Positions 53,221-61,096 of a stretch of DNA of 64,000 nt are shown here, one piece after another (position 1 is the stretch's first letter; the number at the start of each line of letters is the position of its first letter). This stretch comes from JBGSYJ01 sp041748075 (lineage in GTDB: Bacteria > Acidobacteriota > Thermoanaerobaculia > Gp7-AA8). Below the pieces are notes generated by a model. It ran no database searches and was not told the DNA's origin. It was given only the letters and a program-made list of their open reading frames with translations. The stretch lies in NCBI GenBank assembly GCA_041748075.1, contig JBGTDX010000146.1, positions 13,215 through 77,214 on the forward strand, in the 5' to 3' direction. A program made the position numbers and the translations under genes.

Positions 53221-53301
53221 TACGTCGCAAGGGCAAACCCGCCGTGAGGCGGAGACGCAAAGCCAGGGATCTCCCATGGAGATGGCCCGGTTGCCGATGT
53301 C
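53221..53301 (+). promoter_or_regulatory. Cyclic-di-GMP-I (GEMM) riboswitch
   Basis: Conserved cores in order: GGGCAAACC (53231-53239), a stem CCGCC/GGCGG closed by a GTGA (GNRA) tetraloop (53239-53252), GACGCAAAGCC (53254-53264), a second hairpin ATCTCC/GGAGAT (53269-53274 with 53278-53283), and CGGTTGCCGATG (53289-53299). This matches the class I c-di-GMP aptamer, including the tetraloop that docks in its receptor. It sits between the promoter at 53144 and a secreted-protein gene at 53461. The expression platform (53302-53460) is not obvious to me. Confidence 0.93.
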
Positions 53302-53460
53302 GGTGAAGGAGATGAAGTGCTCTCTTCCCGGCTCTGCCTTTGCCCCTCGGATTCTCATTTCCAGTCAGACAGCCCACTGACTCGGAATAGTATTTTTCCT
53401 CATTCCCTCTGTCACTGGTCCATCCCCCAACCCTTTTTCACCACATAGGAGAACTGTCCC

Positions 53461-54456
53461 ATGGTTCGTACAGGAAAGAAGCTTCTTTTAATTTGCACAG
53501 CTGCATTAGTCACCTGCATCACAGCTCCTGCTTTTGCCGAAAACCTCCCCTTGACCACTAACCTTTGTGCAGGTCAAAACCAAAACGTTGGGACGGTGTC
53601 GGTCACGGACAACGGGACGACTCTTTGGGTCACGTACACGATCACAGCGCCAGGTTGGTTCATCACGGAGACCCATGCTCACGCAGCCGCGAGCCTCGAC
53701 GGATTCCCTCTTGCTGGTGGAGGAAATCCAGTTCCCGGAAACTTCGCTCAAAAGGCCAGTCACAACCCCGGGGTGACAACATTCACTCACTCTTTCACCC
53801 CCAAGCCGGATGGTGCCACGCTTCTGGTCGCAGCCCATGCTGTCGTGGAGAGGCTCGAAGGAGATGGAGCCGGAACGATCGTCGACCAGCAGGACCCCAT
53901 CATCACGGTCATTCCGGGACCGGGTGCATCGGGTAATCCCGCGGACGCAATCCCATTCGACTTTGTCTCCCCCTCCTTCTATAGTTTAGGATTCGGTGGC
54001 GAGTTAATCGCGCAGTACAACTGTCCTCTGGTGTCGGCTCCCCCCTTGGTTGATCTGGCGATCTGGGAGCATTCCGCCACGGTTCCACCTATCGAGACTG
54101 CGCTCATCTCGGTCAGCACCGATGGTGTTACCTGGACCGACCTCACGAGCATAACAGGCAGCAGCGAAGCCGGAAACACCGTGGATACAGCAACCCACGC
54201 GGGCCCACCTCACTGGCCTACTTTTTTCGACGGCGGGATCGCCGGAGCGCGATTCGTCCGCGTGAGAGACACCTCGCCGTTCGATGCCACAGGCAATGGA
54301 TTTGATCTCGAAGCTATCAAGTCGCAACAGTCCTGCACTGGCGTCTCGGTGGAAGAACAGACGGCCTGGGGTGCCGCGTGCGCCGGTGGTGGCGGAACTC
54401 GATTTAACGCCCGAGGGAACTGGGCCACGTACATCACCTATACTGTACAACACTAG
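53461..54456 (+). CDS. Secreted protein under c-di-GMP riboswitch control
   Basis: 331 residues; AGGAGA ribosome site. Signal peptide KLLLICTAALVTCITAPAFAE. Mature region: NVGTVSVTDNGTTLWVTYTITAPGWFITETHAH in the first half, and a discoidin/PEP-CTERM-like beta segment in the second (VDLAIWEHSATVPPIETALISVSTDGVTWTDL, GIAGARFVRVRDTSPFDATGNGFDLEAI). No anchor or sorting signal. c-di-GMP control suggests an extracellular matrix, adhesion or motility-switch product. Family otherwise not recognised. Confidence 0.75.
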   Translation: MVRTGKKLLLICTAALVTCITAPAFAENLPLTTNLCAGQNQNVGTVSVTDNGTTLWVTYTITAPGWFITETHAHAAASLDGFPLAGGGNPVPGNFAQKASHNPGVTTFTHSFTPKPDGATLLVAAHAVVERLEGDGAGTIVDQQDPIITVIPGPGASGNPADAIPFDFVSPSFYSLGFGGELIAQYNCPLVSAPPLVDLAIWEHSATVPPIETALISVSTDGVTWTDLTSITGSSEAGNTVDTATHAGPPHWPTFFDGGIAGARFVRVRDTSPFDATGNGFDLEAIKSQQSCTGVSVEEQTAWGAACAGGGGTRFNARGNWATYITYTVQH

Positions 54457-54482
54457 ATTGCTTCCAAGCTTACCTGGAAGGA

Positions 54483-54511
54483 GGAGGGCCTCGGCCCTCC
54501 GCTTTTCTTTT
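54483..54511 (+). terminator. Intrinsic terminator
   Basis: GGAGGGC-ctcg-GCCCTCC stem-loop followed by gcttttcttttc, 27 bases after the stop of the riboswitch-controlled gene. Confidence 0.88.
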
Positions 54512-54528
54512 CTTCGAGGTTCGGAGAC

Positions 54529-54560
54529 TTGACAAAATAGAACGATCGTTCTATTTTGTC
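54529..54560 (+). promoter_or_regulatory. 30-bp perfect palindrome over a TTGACA promoter
   Basis: GACAAAATAGAACGA (54531-54545) followed at once by its exact reverse complement (54546-54560). It contains -35 TTGACA (54529-54534), a 17-base spacer and -10 TATTTT (54552-54557). The TetR ATG is at 54565, 7 bases after the -10, so the message would begin at or beside the start codon. Autorepression by the TetR protein is the natural reading. Confidence 0.8.
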
Positions 54561-54564
54561 TTGC

Positions 54565-55155
54565 ATGTCGAAAGGGGAAGACACCCGCGGAGCCATTCTC
54601 GAGACCGCTCTGAGCTCGGCCAGCACCCTCGGCCTGTCCGGCCTGAGCATCGGGGAGCTGGCCCGCGAGCTTCAGATGTCCAAGAGCGGCCTGTTCGCTC
54701 ACTTCGACTCCAAAGAGCATCTCCAGCTGGAAGTGCTGCGGACAGCCGTGGGGCAGTTCATCGACACGGTGATCTCTCCGGCACTCAGACAGCAGCGCGG
54801 CGAGCCGAGGGTTCGGGCGCTCTTCGAGAACTGGTTCGCCTGGGCAACCCGCAAGTCCCTTCCCGGGGGATGTCTCTTCATCTCGTCGGCCAGCGAGTTC
54901 GACGACCAGCCCGGGGCCATCCGCGATTATCTCGTCGCGACGCAGCGGGACTGGCTGTCGGTCGTGCGACATGCCGTCTCCATCGCGGTCGAGGAGAGGC
55001 ATTTCCGGAGCGACCTGGATCCCGATCAGTTCGCGCATGACTTTTATTCGATCCTGCTGGCCTACCATCATTTTTCCCGACTGCTCGAGTCGCCGGACGC
55101 GCAGGAGCGCGCGCTTCGAAGCTTCGAGCAGCTGATCGGATCGGCCCGAGGCTGA
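54565..55155 (+). CDS. TetR-family regulator, leaderless and autoregulated
   Basis: 196 residues. HTH with GAILETALSSASTLGLSGLSIGELARELQMSKSGLFAHFDSKEHLQL. The C-terminal domain (TRKSLPGGCLFISSASEFDDQPGAIRDYL, YSILLAYHHFSRLLESPDA) is of the TetR_C type that often precedes hydrolase or fatty-acid genes. Preceded by a 30-bp palindrome overlapping its promoter. Fourteen bases separate it from the interrupted hydrolase gene, likely its operon partner. Confidence 0.93.
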   Translation: MSKGEDTRGAILETALSSASTLGLSGLSIGELARELQMSKSGLFAHFDSKEHLQLEVLRTAVGQFIDTVISPALRQQRGEPRVRALFENWFAWATRKSLPGGCLFISSASEFDDQPGAIRDYLVATQRDWLSVVRHAVSIAVEERHFRSDLDPDQFAHDFYSILLAYHHFSRLLESPDAQERALRSFEQLIGSARG

Positions 55156-55169
55156 CGGAGTACTTTCGG

Positions 55170-56078
55170 ATGACACTGACTCAAACTGAGAGTTTCGAAA
55201 ATAGCACGACCGTTCGAACGAATGTGTTGCTGCGCGCTGCCGGACTCGCACTCCGAACCACCGATCGATTCGCGCCGCGGCTGGCTGCGAGAATGGCGGC
55301 GAATCTTTTTCTGACTCCCCGCCGGAACGGGCGGCCTCCCCGGGAAAGACACTGGATCCGGAACAGTGAAAGGCGCGAGCGGACGATCAACGGCAGGAAG
55401 ATCGTGACGTGGTCCTGGGGCGATGGAGCACCTGTGCTCCTGATTCATGGATGGGAAGGCCGCGGGTCACAGATGGGAGCCTTCGCCCATTCAGCGGGAG
55501 CATCGGGTTATCGCTGGATCGGAGTCGACCTTCCCGCACATGGAGATTCAACGGGCAAACAGACGAACCTGATCGAGATCGCAGCAGTAATTCGTGAGCT
55601 CGTCGAAGATCTCAATCCGTCCGCCATCATCGCCCATTGATTCGGTGCCGCCGGAACGACTGTAGCCCTGAGCTCAATGCCTTACGACGGGAAACTGGTT
55701 TACATCGCGCCGCCGGAAGACTTCAACTACTTCACGGCCGTATTCGGCTCGATGCTCGGTATCCCCGCCGATCTGGGGAGGCGCATGCAGCGGGAGATCG
55801 AGCGCCGTCTCGACGTCGACTGGTCGAGACTCCGCCTCACGGCACTGGCCCGCGCGATGAAGGTTCCTCTGCTCATTGTCCACGATGAGCAGGACGAAGA
55901 CGTGCCGCACCGGTTCGGGAGAGCCATCGCCGAGGAGTGGCCATACGCGAGTCTGTTGACCACGCGCGGTCTGGGGCATCGTCGGATTCTGAGGGACGAG
56001 AATGTGATCGCTGCGGCGACGGAATTCATATCGTCAGAACCGTCGATGCGTGCCGGATCGAGCGGCGCCGCATCTTGA
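55170..56078 (+). pseudogene. Alpha/beta hydrolase interrupted by in-frame TGA at the nucleophile
   Basis: One continuous frame of 302 codons except for TGA at 55638-55640 (codon 157). Before it: APVLLIHGWEGRGSQMGAF, RWIGVDLPAHGDS, NPSAIIAH. After it: FGAAGTTVALSSMPYDGKLVYIAPPEDFNYFTAVFG, then IVHDEQDEDVPHRFG (acid) and TTRGLGHRRIL (His). The TGA takes the place of Ser in the expected G/A-H-S-F-G nucleophile elbow, one base from TCA. Either a nonsense mutation or, much less likely, selenocysteine. I see no convincing SECIS hairpin. Family: uncharacterised alpha/beta hydrolases next to TetR genes. Confidence 0.85.
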
Positions 56079-56189
56079 CGCCGACTTCTGCGATGTTCTG
56101 CCGTCGTGGCAGAACTCGACGGACAGCATCCGGCGGAGAAGCCGGCGTCCGGCAGTTCGAAATGCGAAAAAGAATTCGATGGACCGAAT

Positions 56190-56270
56190 TGACGAATTGA
56201 TGACGAAAGGATGACGCGTTGATGACGCGGCCTGCGTAGTCTTTACCCAGCCCGGATACGTCGCCGCTGA
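56190..56270 (+). promoter_or_regulatory. Promoter-like module with four 11-bp-spaced TGACG boxes, copy 2
   Basis: TGACG at 56190, 56201, 56212 and 56223, exactly 11 bases apart. CGTAG follows 12 bases after the start of the last box, giving a -10-like TAGTCT at 56237-56242. The block CCCGGATACGTCGCCGCTGA (56251-56270) follows. Same architecture as 24821-24891. Suggests an OmpR/PhoB-type response regulator driving a short transcript. Confidence 0.6.
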
Positions 56271-56333
56271 TCCGCGGTCAGGGTCACGAACAGCGCGTCG
56301 CTGTCGTGGCCCGAATTTTTTTTGGGCCTTTTT
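56249..56333 (+). ncRNA. Candidate small structured RNA with intrinsic terminator
   Basis: Downstream of the TGACG promoter, no ORF, but three stems in series: CTGATC/GGTCAG with loop cgc (56267-56281); CACGA-a-CAGCG / CGCTG-TCGTG with loop cgt (56285-56308); then GGCCC / GGGCC (56308-56328) followed by TTTTT. The first 22 bases (CCCGGATACGTCGCCGCTGA) are conserved in copy 1 near 24872. It could be a trans-acting RNA or an attenuated leader of the gene at 56395. Confidence 0.5.
56308..56333 (+). terminator. Intrinsic terminator of the candidate small RNA
   Basis: GGCCC (56308-56312), an 11-base A/T-rich loop, GGGCC (56324-56328), then TTTTT. It lies 62 bases before the next gene, whose own promoter may include TATACT at 56343-56348. 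Confidence 0.7.
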
Positions 56334-56394
56334 CCGGAACGATATACTCTCCTCGGCGTACGGTCATACTGACCTGCCTGCATCGGGAGAGTCC

Positions 56395-56802
56395 ATGAGC
56401 GATCTGCCACCAAATGCTTTCCGCGCGGGAACGCCTGTCTCCGTTACGCCGGCCCTGCCGCCGGAGGTCGTCCGCTGGTTCAAGGTCTACGCTGCCGCGA
56501 TGGCCCTTCTCTACGCGCTGGTTCTGCTGTTTGCCGTGGCCGTGATCTTCATGGGATTCCTCGCCGAAGATATCGACCCGGTCGAGATGGCCATTCTCGG
56601 CGTGATCATGGGTGGTCTCGGTTTCGTCCTGATGGTTGCATTCGCGGCCGCACTTTTTCTTCCGCAACGCCCGTGGGTCTGGGTGTACGACCTGGTGCTC
56701 ATTGCTATCGGGTTGACCAGTTGCGTGACGATGATCGCGACCATTCCGCTCCTCATCTTCTGGATCAAACCGGAAACCAAAGCCTGGTTCGGACGCGTTT
56801 GA
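56395..56802 (+). CDS. Small polytopic membrane protein
   Basis: 135 residues; GGGAGAG ribosome site. A Pro-rich N-terminus, then three hydrophobic helices (VYAAAMALLYALVLLFAVAVIFMGFLA, MAILGVIMGGLGFVLMVAFAAALFL, VYDLVLIAIGLTSCVTMIATIPLLIFW). It ends ETKAWFGRV, a motif often seen at the end of small uncharacterised membrane proteins. Ends 4 bases before the VOC gene, so probably co-expressed. Confidence 0.75.
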   Translation: MSDLPPNAFRAGTPVSVTPALPPEVVRWFKVYAAAMALLYALVLLFAVAVIFMGFLAEDIDPVEMAILGVIMGGLGFVLMVAFAAALFLPQRPWVWVYDLVLIAIGLTSCVTMIATIPLLIFWIKPETKAWFGRV

Positions 56803-56806
56803 AGCG

Positions 56807-57226
56807 ATGAATGAAGCCGGTACGATGCACCCAGCCCAGCAAAGTCCTCGACTTTACCGGGTAATCCTTCCAGTGATGGATATCGAGCGAGCCGCAACTT
56901 TCTACGGGGATGTACTGGAACTGGAGGGCCTTCGGGTGTCCCCCGGCCGGCATTACTTCATGTGCGGCGGAACCATTCTCGCCTGCTACGACCCGGCCGC
57001 GGATGGGGACGAGCTCGAGGGGGGATGGAGACATCATCCGAACCAGTACATCTACTTCGCCGTTCATGACCTCGAGCTCGCGTACGACCGAGTGGTGAAG
57101 GCGGGGGGAACCATCGAAGCAGCCATCGAGTCCATGCCCTGGGGTGAGCGGCTCTTTTACGCCAGAGATCCTTTTGGCAATCCCCTTTCTTTCGTGGACG
57201 ATACAACGCTCTTTCTCGGTACGTAA
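56807..57226 (+). CDS. VOC-superfamily (glyoxalase/dioxygenase-like) protein
   Basis: 139 residues (an internal ATG at 56825 is possible). beta-alpha-beta-beta-beta units: RVILPVMDIERAATFYGDVLELEGLRVSPGRHYF and QYIYFAVHDLELAYDRVVKAGGTIEAAIESMPWGERLFYARDPFGNPLSFVD. The second half is a textbook glyoxalase/bleomycin-resistance motif with Glu in the metal position (PWGERLFYARDPFGN). Substrate unknown. Confidence 0.9.
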   Translation: MNEAGTMHPAQQSPRLYRVILPVMDIERAATFYGDVLELEGLRVSPGRHYFMCGGTILACYDPAADGDELEGGWRHHPNQYIYFAVHDLELAYDRVVKAGGTIEAAIESMPWGERLFYARDPFGNPLSFVDDTTLFLGT

Positions 57227-57472
57227 CGAGCCGCGGCGCTCCCTCGCTGTGGAACTGATCATTCCCACGTCGAAAAGATGAGCGTGCAGTGCCGCGGGAT
57301 CATCGAGAATCGAGGATCGCGGAGCGGCCTCTATGCAACGGAGAATTCCGGACGGACGCTGGAGTCCGCCCTGTAAGGCTTTGGACTGCAGTGGCCTCCT
57401 GCGCTGCAGTCCCGCCGTTCGCTCGCTGCCCCGGCCGATCCGGTAGAATCGGACATCCAAAAGGGGGGACCG

Positions 57473-57892
57473 ATGGCGGAGCTCAAAACGAAGCCGATGA
57501 AGTCCAGCGTCGAGGACTTTCTTCGCGCTATCCCGGACGAGAAGCGCAGGCAGGATTGTCTCGAGGTTGCTCGGCTCATGGAAGCTGCAACCGGCAGCAA
57601 ACCGAAGATGTGGGGTCCATCCATCGTCGGCTTCGGGGACTACCGCTACAAGTATGAGAGCGGTCGCGAGGGTGAGTGGTTTCTGACCGGCTTTTCGCCG
57701 AGAAAGAAAGATCTCACTCTTTACATCATGGCGGGCTTCGACCGCTACGAGGTCCTCATGTCAAAGCTTGGACGCTTCATGACAGGTAAGTCGTGTCTTT
57801 ATCTGAGGCGGTTGGACGACATCGACACGAAGGTTCTCACGGAGCTGATTCATGAGTCTGTCCGTTACATGAAGCGGACCTATCCGCAATGA
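57473..57892 (+). CDS. DUF1801 (YdhG-like) protein
   Basis: 139 residues, GGGGGG-type ribosome site; TAGAAT about 30 bases upstream. SSVEDFLRAIPDEKRRQDCLEVARLMEAATGSKPKMWGPSIVGFGDYRYKYESGREGEWFLTGFSPRKKDLTLYI is the DUF1801 signature; the Trp-Gly-Pro-Ser and FSPRKKDLTLYI motifs are diagnostic. Cytoplasmic, function unassigned. Coupled by ATGA to the next small gene. Confidence 0.93.
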   Translation: MAELKTKPMKSSVEDFLRAIPDEKRRQDCLEVARLMEAATGSKPKMWGPSIVGFGDYRYKYESGREGEWFLTGFSPRKKDLTLYIMAGFDRYEVLMSKLGRFMTGKSCLYLRRLDDIDTKVLTELIHESVRYMKRTYPQ

Positions 57893-58173
57893 TCGAGATC
57901 CTTACTGGGCTGGTGCTTTGGCTGGGAGTCCTGACCTTATCAGGGGGCCTTACGGCCTGGGCAATCGTTCGGATGAAACGCGATGGACACCACAGGGGTT
58001 CGTCCAGCGCTCTTTCGGGTGCGATGCTGGAGGTGCAGACTCTCTTCGAGCCTTCGAATCGCCACGTCATCCGGAGCTCTCGCCCTGAAGAAGCCGAGGA
58101 CCGGGAAAGCGATGGAGTCGACGCGGACCGGAATTCCGGGCCGCGGCAACGGAGTGATCGAGACGGCCGCTGA
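57889..58173 (+). CDS. Single-helix small membrane protein
   Basis: 94 residues. One N-terminal helix (IEILTGLVLWLGVLTLSGGLTAWAIVRM), then a polar, probably disordered tail rich in Arg/Asp/Ser. Starts in a 4-base overlap with the DUF1801 stop, and its final A is the first base of the glycosyltransferase ATG. The tight overlaps favour a real gene, but no homology is recognised. Confidence 0.5.
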   Translation: MIEILTGLVLWLGVLTLSGGLTAWAIVRMKRDGHHRGSSSALSGAMLEVQTLFEPSNRHVIRSSRPEEAEDRESDGVDADRNSGPRQRSDRDGR

Positions 58174-59690
58174 TGATTGCGCAGTCCGATCGGCTCGACC
58201 GCCGCGGCGTGTGGCTCCTGATCGTTCTCGCACTGGCTCGACTTGCAGTTCACGTCTTCACGAACGGTAACTACGGCTTCCATCGCGACGAGCTCGCCGT
58301 GCTGGACGACGCGCGATACCTCGCATGGGGTTACGTCGCTTACCCTCCGATCACGCCATTCGTAGCGCGAGTGGCGCTCGAAGTATTCGGAGAGTCGGTT
58401 GGAGGACTGCGATTCTTCTCCGCGCTGGTGCAGAGCATGGCGATGGTGCTGACGGGACTGATGGTACGTGACATGGGCGGGCGTCGTTACGCGCAGGTTC
58501 TGGCAGCTCTCGCCGCGGCGATCGCTCCGATGTCACTAATCATGGGCTCGATGTTTCAGTACATCGCATTCGACTATCTCTGGTGGGTTACAGTTGCATG
58601 GCTGATCGTTCGTCTGCTCACGACGGATGACGCGCGGTTGTGGCTGCCGATCGGCGGGATCATCGGGCTGGGGATGCTCACCAAGTACACGATGGTGTTC
58701 TTCGCCGTGAGTGTTGCAGCGGCGGTGTTTCTGTCTCCTCTTCGGAAGTTCCTCAGGAGCGGCTGGCTCTGGGCGGGAGTCGTCCTGTCTCTGCTGATCT
58801 TCGCGCCGAATCTGATCTGGCAGATCCAGCATGACTTCGTATCGGTCCGCTTCCTGGACTCGATTCACACCCGTGACGTGGAGATCGGACGAACGGACGG
58901 TTACCTTGCAATGCAGCTCTTTGTGAGTGCAAATCCATTCACGCTTCCTCTGTGGATCGCGGGCTTGTACTACCTTTTTCTTTCCGCGCCAGGGCGAGTC
59001 TACCGGCCGTTAGGGTGGTTGTATTTGATTCCGCTGGTGTTGTTTCTGGTCGCGAAAGGCCGCTTCTACTACCTGGCTCCGGCCTATCCGATGCTGTTCG
59101 CCGCGGGCGCGATTCGTACGGAGCTCTGGCTCGGATCCCTGGTGCCGAAAAAGGCGAGAGCGGTCCGCGCCACGACGTGGGTTGCTCTCGCCGCCGGAGC
59201 AGTGTTCGGTGGGGTTCTGATGCTGCCCATCGCCCCCGTCAACTCACCTCTGTGGAAATTCACGGCCGGGATACATGACAACTTCGTCGAGCAGATAGGC
59301 TGGCCCGAGCTGGCACAGACCGTTGCTTCGATTTATCGCACGCTTCCGGTCGAGCAGCAGATCGACACGGCGATTCTGACAGGCAACTACGGTGAAGCCG
59401 GGGCTATCAATCTGTACGGTCCTCAGCTCGGCCTGCCTCGGGCCATAAGCGGTATCAATTCGTACTGGTACCGCGGTTGGGGTGAACGTGAGCCGGCGCG
59501 TGTCATTCTCTTAGGCTTCTCGCGTGAGGGAGCCGAACGGCTGTTTCATTCATGCGAAGTGGCCGGCACGGTCACCAACCGCTACGGCGTCGAAAACGAA
59601 GAGACGCGCTTTCACCGCGAGATCTTCGTCTGTTCGCAGCCTCGGGAGCCGTGGGACATGCTGTGGCCGAGGCTCCAGTCCTTCGGTTGA
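58173..59690 (+). CDS. GT39-type membrane glycosyltransferase (ArnT/PMT-like)
   Basis: 505 residues, about 11 transmembrane helices. The first luminal loop carries NYGFHRDELAVLDDARYLAWGYVAYPP, the acidic-pair catalytic region of lipid-linked-sugar transferases, followed by ITPFVARVALEVFGESVGGLRFFSALVQS and LTKYTMVFFAVSV. A C-terminal periplasmic domain of about 130 residues (NFVEQIGWPELAQTVASIYRTLPVEQQIDTAILTGNYGEAGAINLYG) follows. It transfers a sugar from a polyprenyl-phosphate donor to lipid or protein. Acceptor unknown. Confidence 0.9.
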   Translation: MIAQSDRLDRRGVWLLIVLALARLAVHVFTNGNYGFHRDELAVLDDARYLAWGYVAYPPITPFVARVALEVFGESVGGLRFFSALVQSMAMVLTGLMVRDMGGRRYAQVLAALAAAIAPMSLIMGSMFQYIAFDYLWWVTVAWLIVRLLTTDDARLWLPIGGIIGLGMLTKYTMVFFAVSVAAAVFLSPLRKFLRSGWLWAGVVLSLLIFAPNLIWQIQHDFVSVRFLDSIHTRDVEIGRTDGYLAMQLFVSANPFTLPLWIAGLYYLFLSAPGRVYRPLGWLYLIPLVLFLVAKGRFYYLAPAYPMLFAAGAIRTELWLGSLVPKKARAVRATTWVALAAGAVFGGVLMLPIAPVNSPLWKFTAGIHDNFVEQIGWPELAQTVASIYRTLPVEQQIDTAILTGNYGEAGAINLYGPQLGLPRAISGINSYWYRGWGEREPARVILLGFSREGAERLFHSCEVAGTVTNRYGVENEETRFHREIFVCSQPREPWDMLWPRLQSFG

Positions 59691-59719
59691 TCCTGCTCTC
59701 AGGCGCTCTCGGCTCTCGT

Positions 59720-61093
59720 TCAGCGTGGAACGGTAAGGCGGCCGCCGCTTCGACGCTGGATGAAAAGGAGAACGAATCCAACCATGAGAACCAGCACTCC
59801 GACGCCCGCTCCGAGTCCCGTATACGCGAGGCTGGAGTAGAGGAGATAGCCGCAGGTGAGGGCGAAGAGCAGTGGAATCACCGGATAAAGCGGAACTCGG
59901 AACGGCCGGATCGCATTCGGTTCCCGCCGGCGGAGCAGCAGAAGCGAAATTGCAGTGAGAAGAAAGAAGAACCAGAAGACCGGAGCGGTGAAGTCCACCA
60001 TGGTCTTGAATCCCGATCGGGTGAGCGTACCGAGTCCCACGAGCAGGAGAGCGACGGCTCCCTGAGCGATCAGGGCGTTTCTCGGCGTGTTGCCGCCGGC
60101 ATTCCAGCGCCCGAGCCATGAGAACATCGTGAAGTCCCTTCCCATGGCGAAGCTGGATCGGCCGCCTGTGAGAATCACCGCGTTCGCTGAAGCGAGCGCG
60201 CTGGCGGAAACGAGCAGGCTCATGAGCACGGCGCCTGCTTCGCCGGTTACGACCCGCATCAGATCCGCTCCGATCGCCTGTGAGCCCCCGATCTGCTCCA
60301 TCGTCATGACGCGGAGCAGGGTCAGATTGAACAGGACGTAAAGCGCGGTGATGACTGCAATGCTGATCGTCAATACCTTGACGATTGCTCGGCGACCCCC
60401 CTGGAGCTCGGCTGAGATGTACGCCGCCTCGTTCCATCCACCGTACGTGAGCAGAACGAACACCATGATGAGTCCGAAAGCGGAATTTGCCGCCCCGGTC
60501 GGTGCAGTCGCCGGAATCGAATCCACGACCGCGGGTGCGAACAGCAGCCCTCCGGCGATCAGGAGCAGTAGCCCGAGGATCTGCGCAGCAGTGAGAAGCT
60601 TCTGGGATTCCTTGCTCTGGCGGACGCCGGCGACGTTGAGACCTGTCAACAGTATCACCGCACAGGCAGCGTAGATTGAAGACGAGAGCGGACCAAGTTG
60701 AAAAAGCTGCGACATGTAGTCGCCGAAGACGAAGGCCAGCAGTGCGATCGAGCCGGTCTGAATCACGCTCATGCGCGCCCAGACGAAAAGAAACGCGACG
60801 CGATCTCCGAATGCGCGGGTCAGATAGTAGTAATCACCGCCTGGATGGGGATAAGTACTGGCGAGCTCGGCGTAACACAGCGCGCCCAGGAAAGACACCA
60901 CGCCCCCCAGGACCCATGCTGTGATCATGATGGAAGGGCCCGACGAGTTTGCCGCCACGAGCGCGGGAGTCTCGAAAATTGCGGCTCCCACCACGATCCC
61001 GACGATCAGCGCGACAGCATCGAGCGTACCGATCGTAGGCCTGGGCTGGTCCAGGGCGGGCGCGGTCTCCAGTTCCGCGGCGGGGAGAGCCAC
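59720..61093 (-). CDS. APC-family amino acid permease
   Basis: 457 residues, GTG start, 12 helices. APC features: TLDAVALIVGIVVGAAIFETPALVA (TM1 with the unwound Gly-x-Ala-Ile-Phe), LCYAELASTYPHPGGDYYYL, and GLIMVFVLLTYGGWNEAAYISAELQGGRRAI. LAT/APA-like. It begins 3 bases after the stop of the lipoprotein methyltransferase gene, so the two form a minus-strand operon. Substrate unknown. Confidence 0.93.
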   Translation of the reverse strand: MALPAAELETAPALDQPRPTIGTLDAVALIVGIVVGAAIFETPALVAANSSGPSIMITAWVLGGVVSFLGALCYAELASTYPHPGGDYYYLTRAFGDRVAFLFVWARMSVIQTGSIALLAFVFGDYMSQLFQLGPLSSSIYAACAVILLTGLNVAGVRQSKESQKLLTAAQILGLLLLIAGGLLFAPAVVDSIPATAPTGAANSAFGLIMVFVLLTYGGWNEAAYISAELQGGRRAIVKVLTISIAVITALYVLFNLTLLRVMTMEQIGGSQAIGADLMRVVTGEAGAVLMSLLVSASALASANAVILTGGRSSFAMGRDFTMFSWLGRWNAGGNTPRNALIAQGAVALLLVGLGTLTRSGFKTMVDFTAPVFWFFFLLTAISLLLLRRREPNAIRPFRVPLYPVIPLLFALTCGYLLYSSLAYTGLGAGVGVLVLMVGFVLLFIQRRSGGRLTVPR

Positions 61094-61096
61094 CGA

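Noticed and set aside
55641..55660. SECIS-like hairpin after the TGA in the hydrolase
   Set aside because: Only a 5-bp stem with a bulge (TTCGG/CCgGAA) directly after the TGA, too close and too weak for a bacterial SECIS element.
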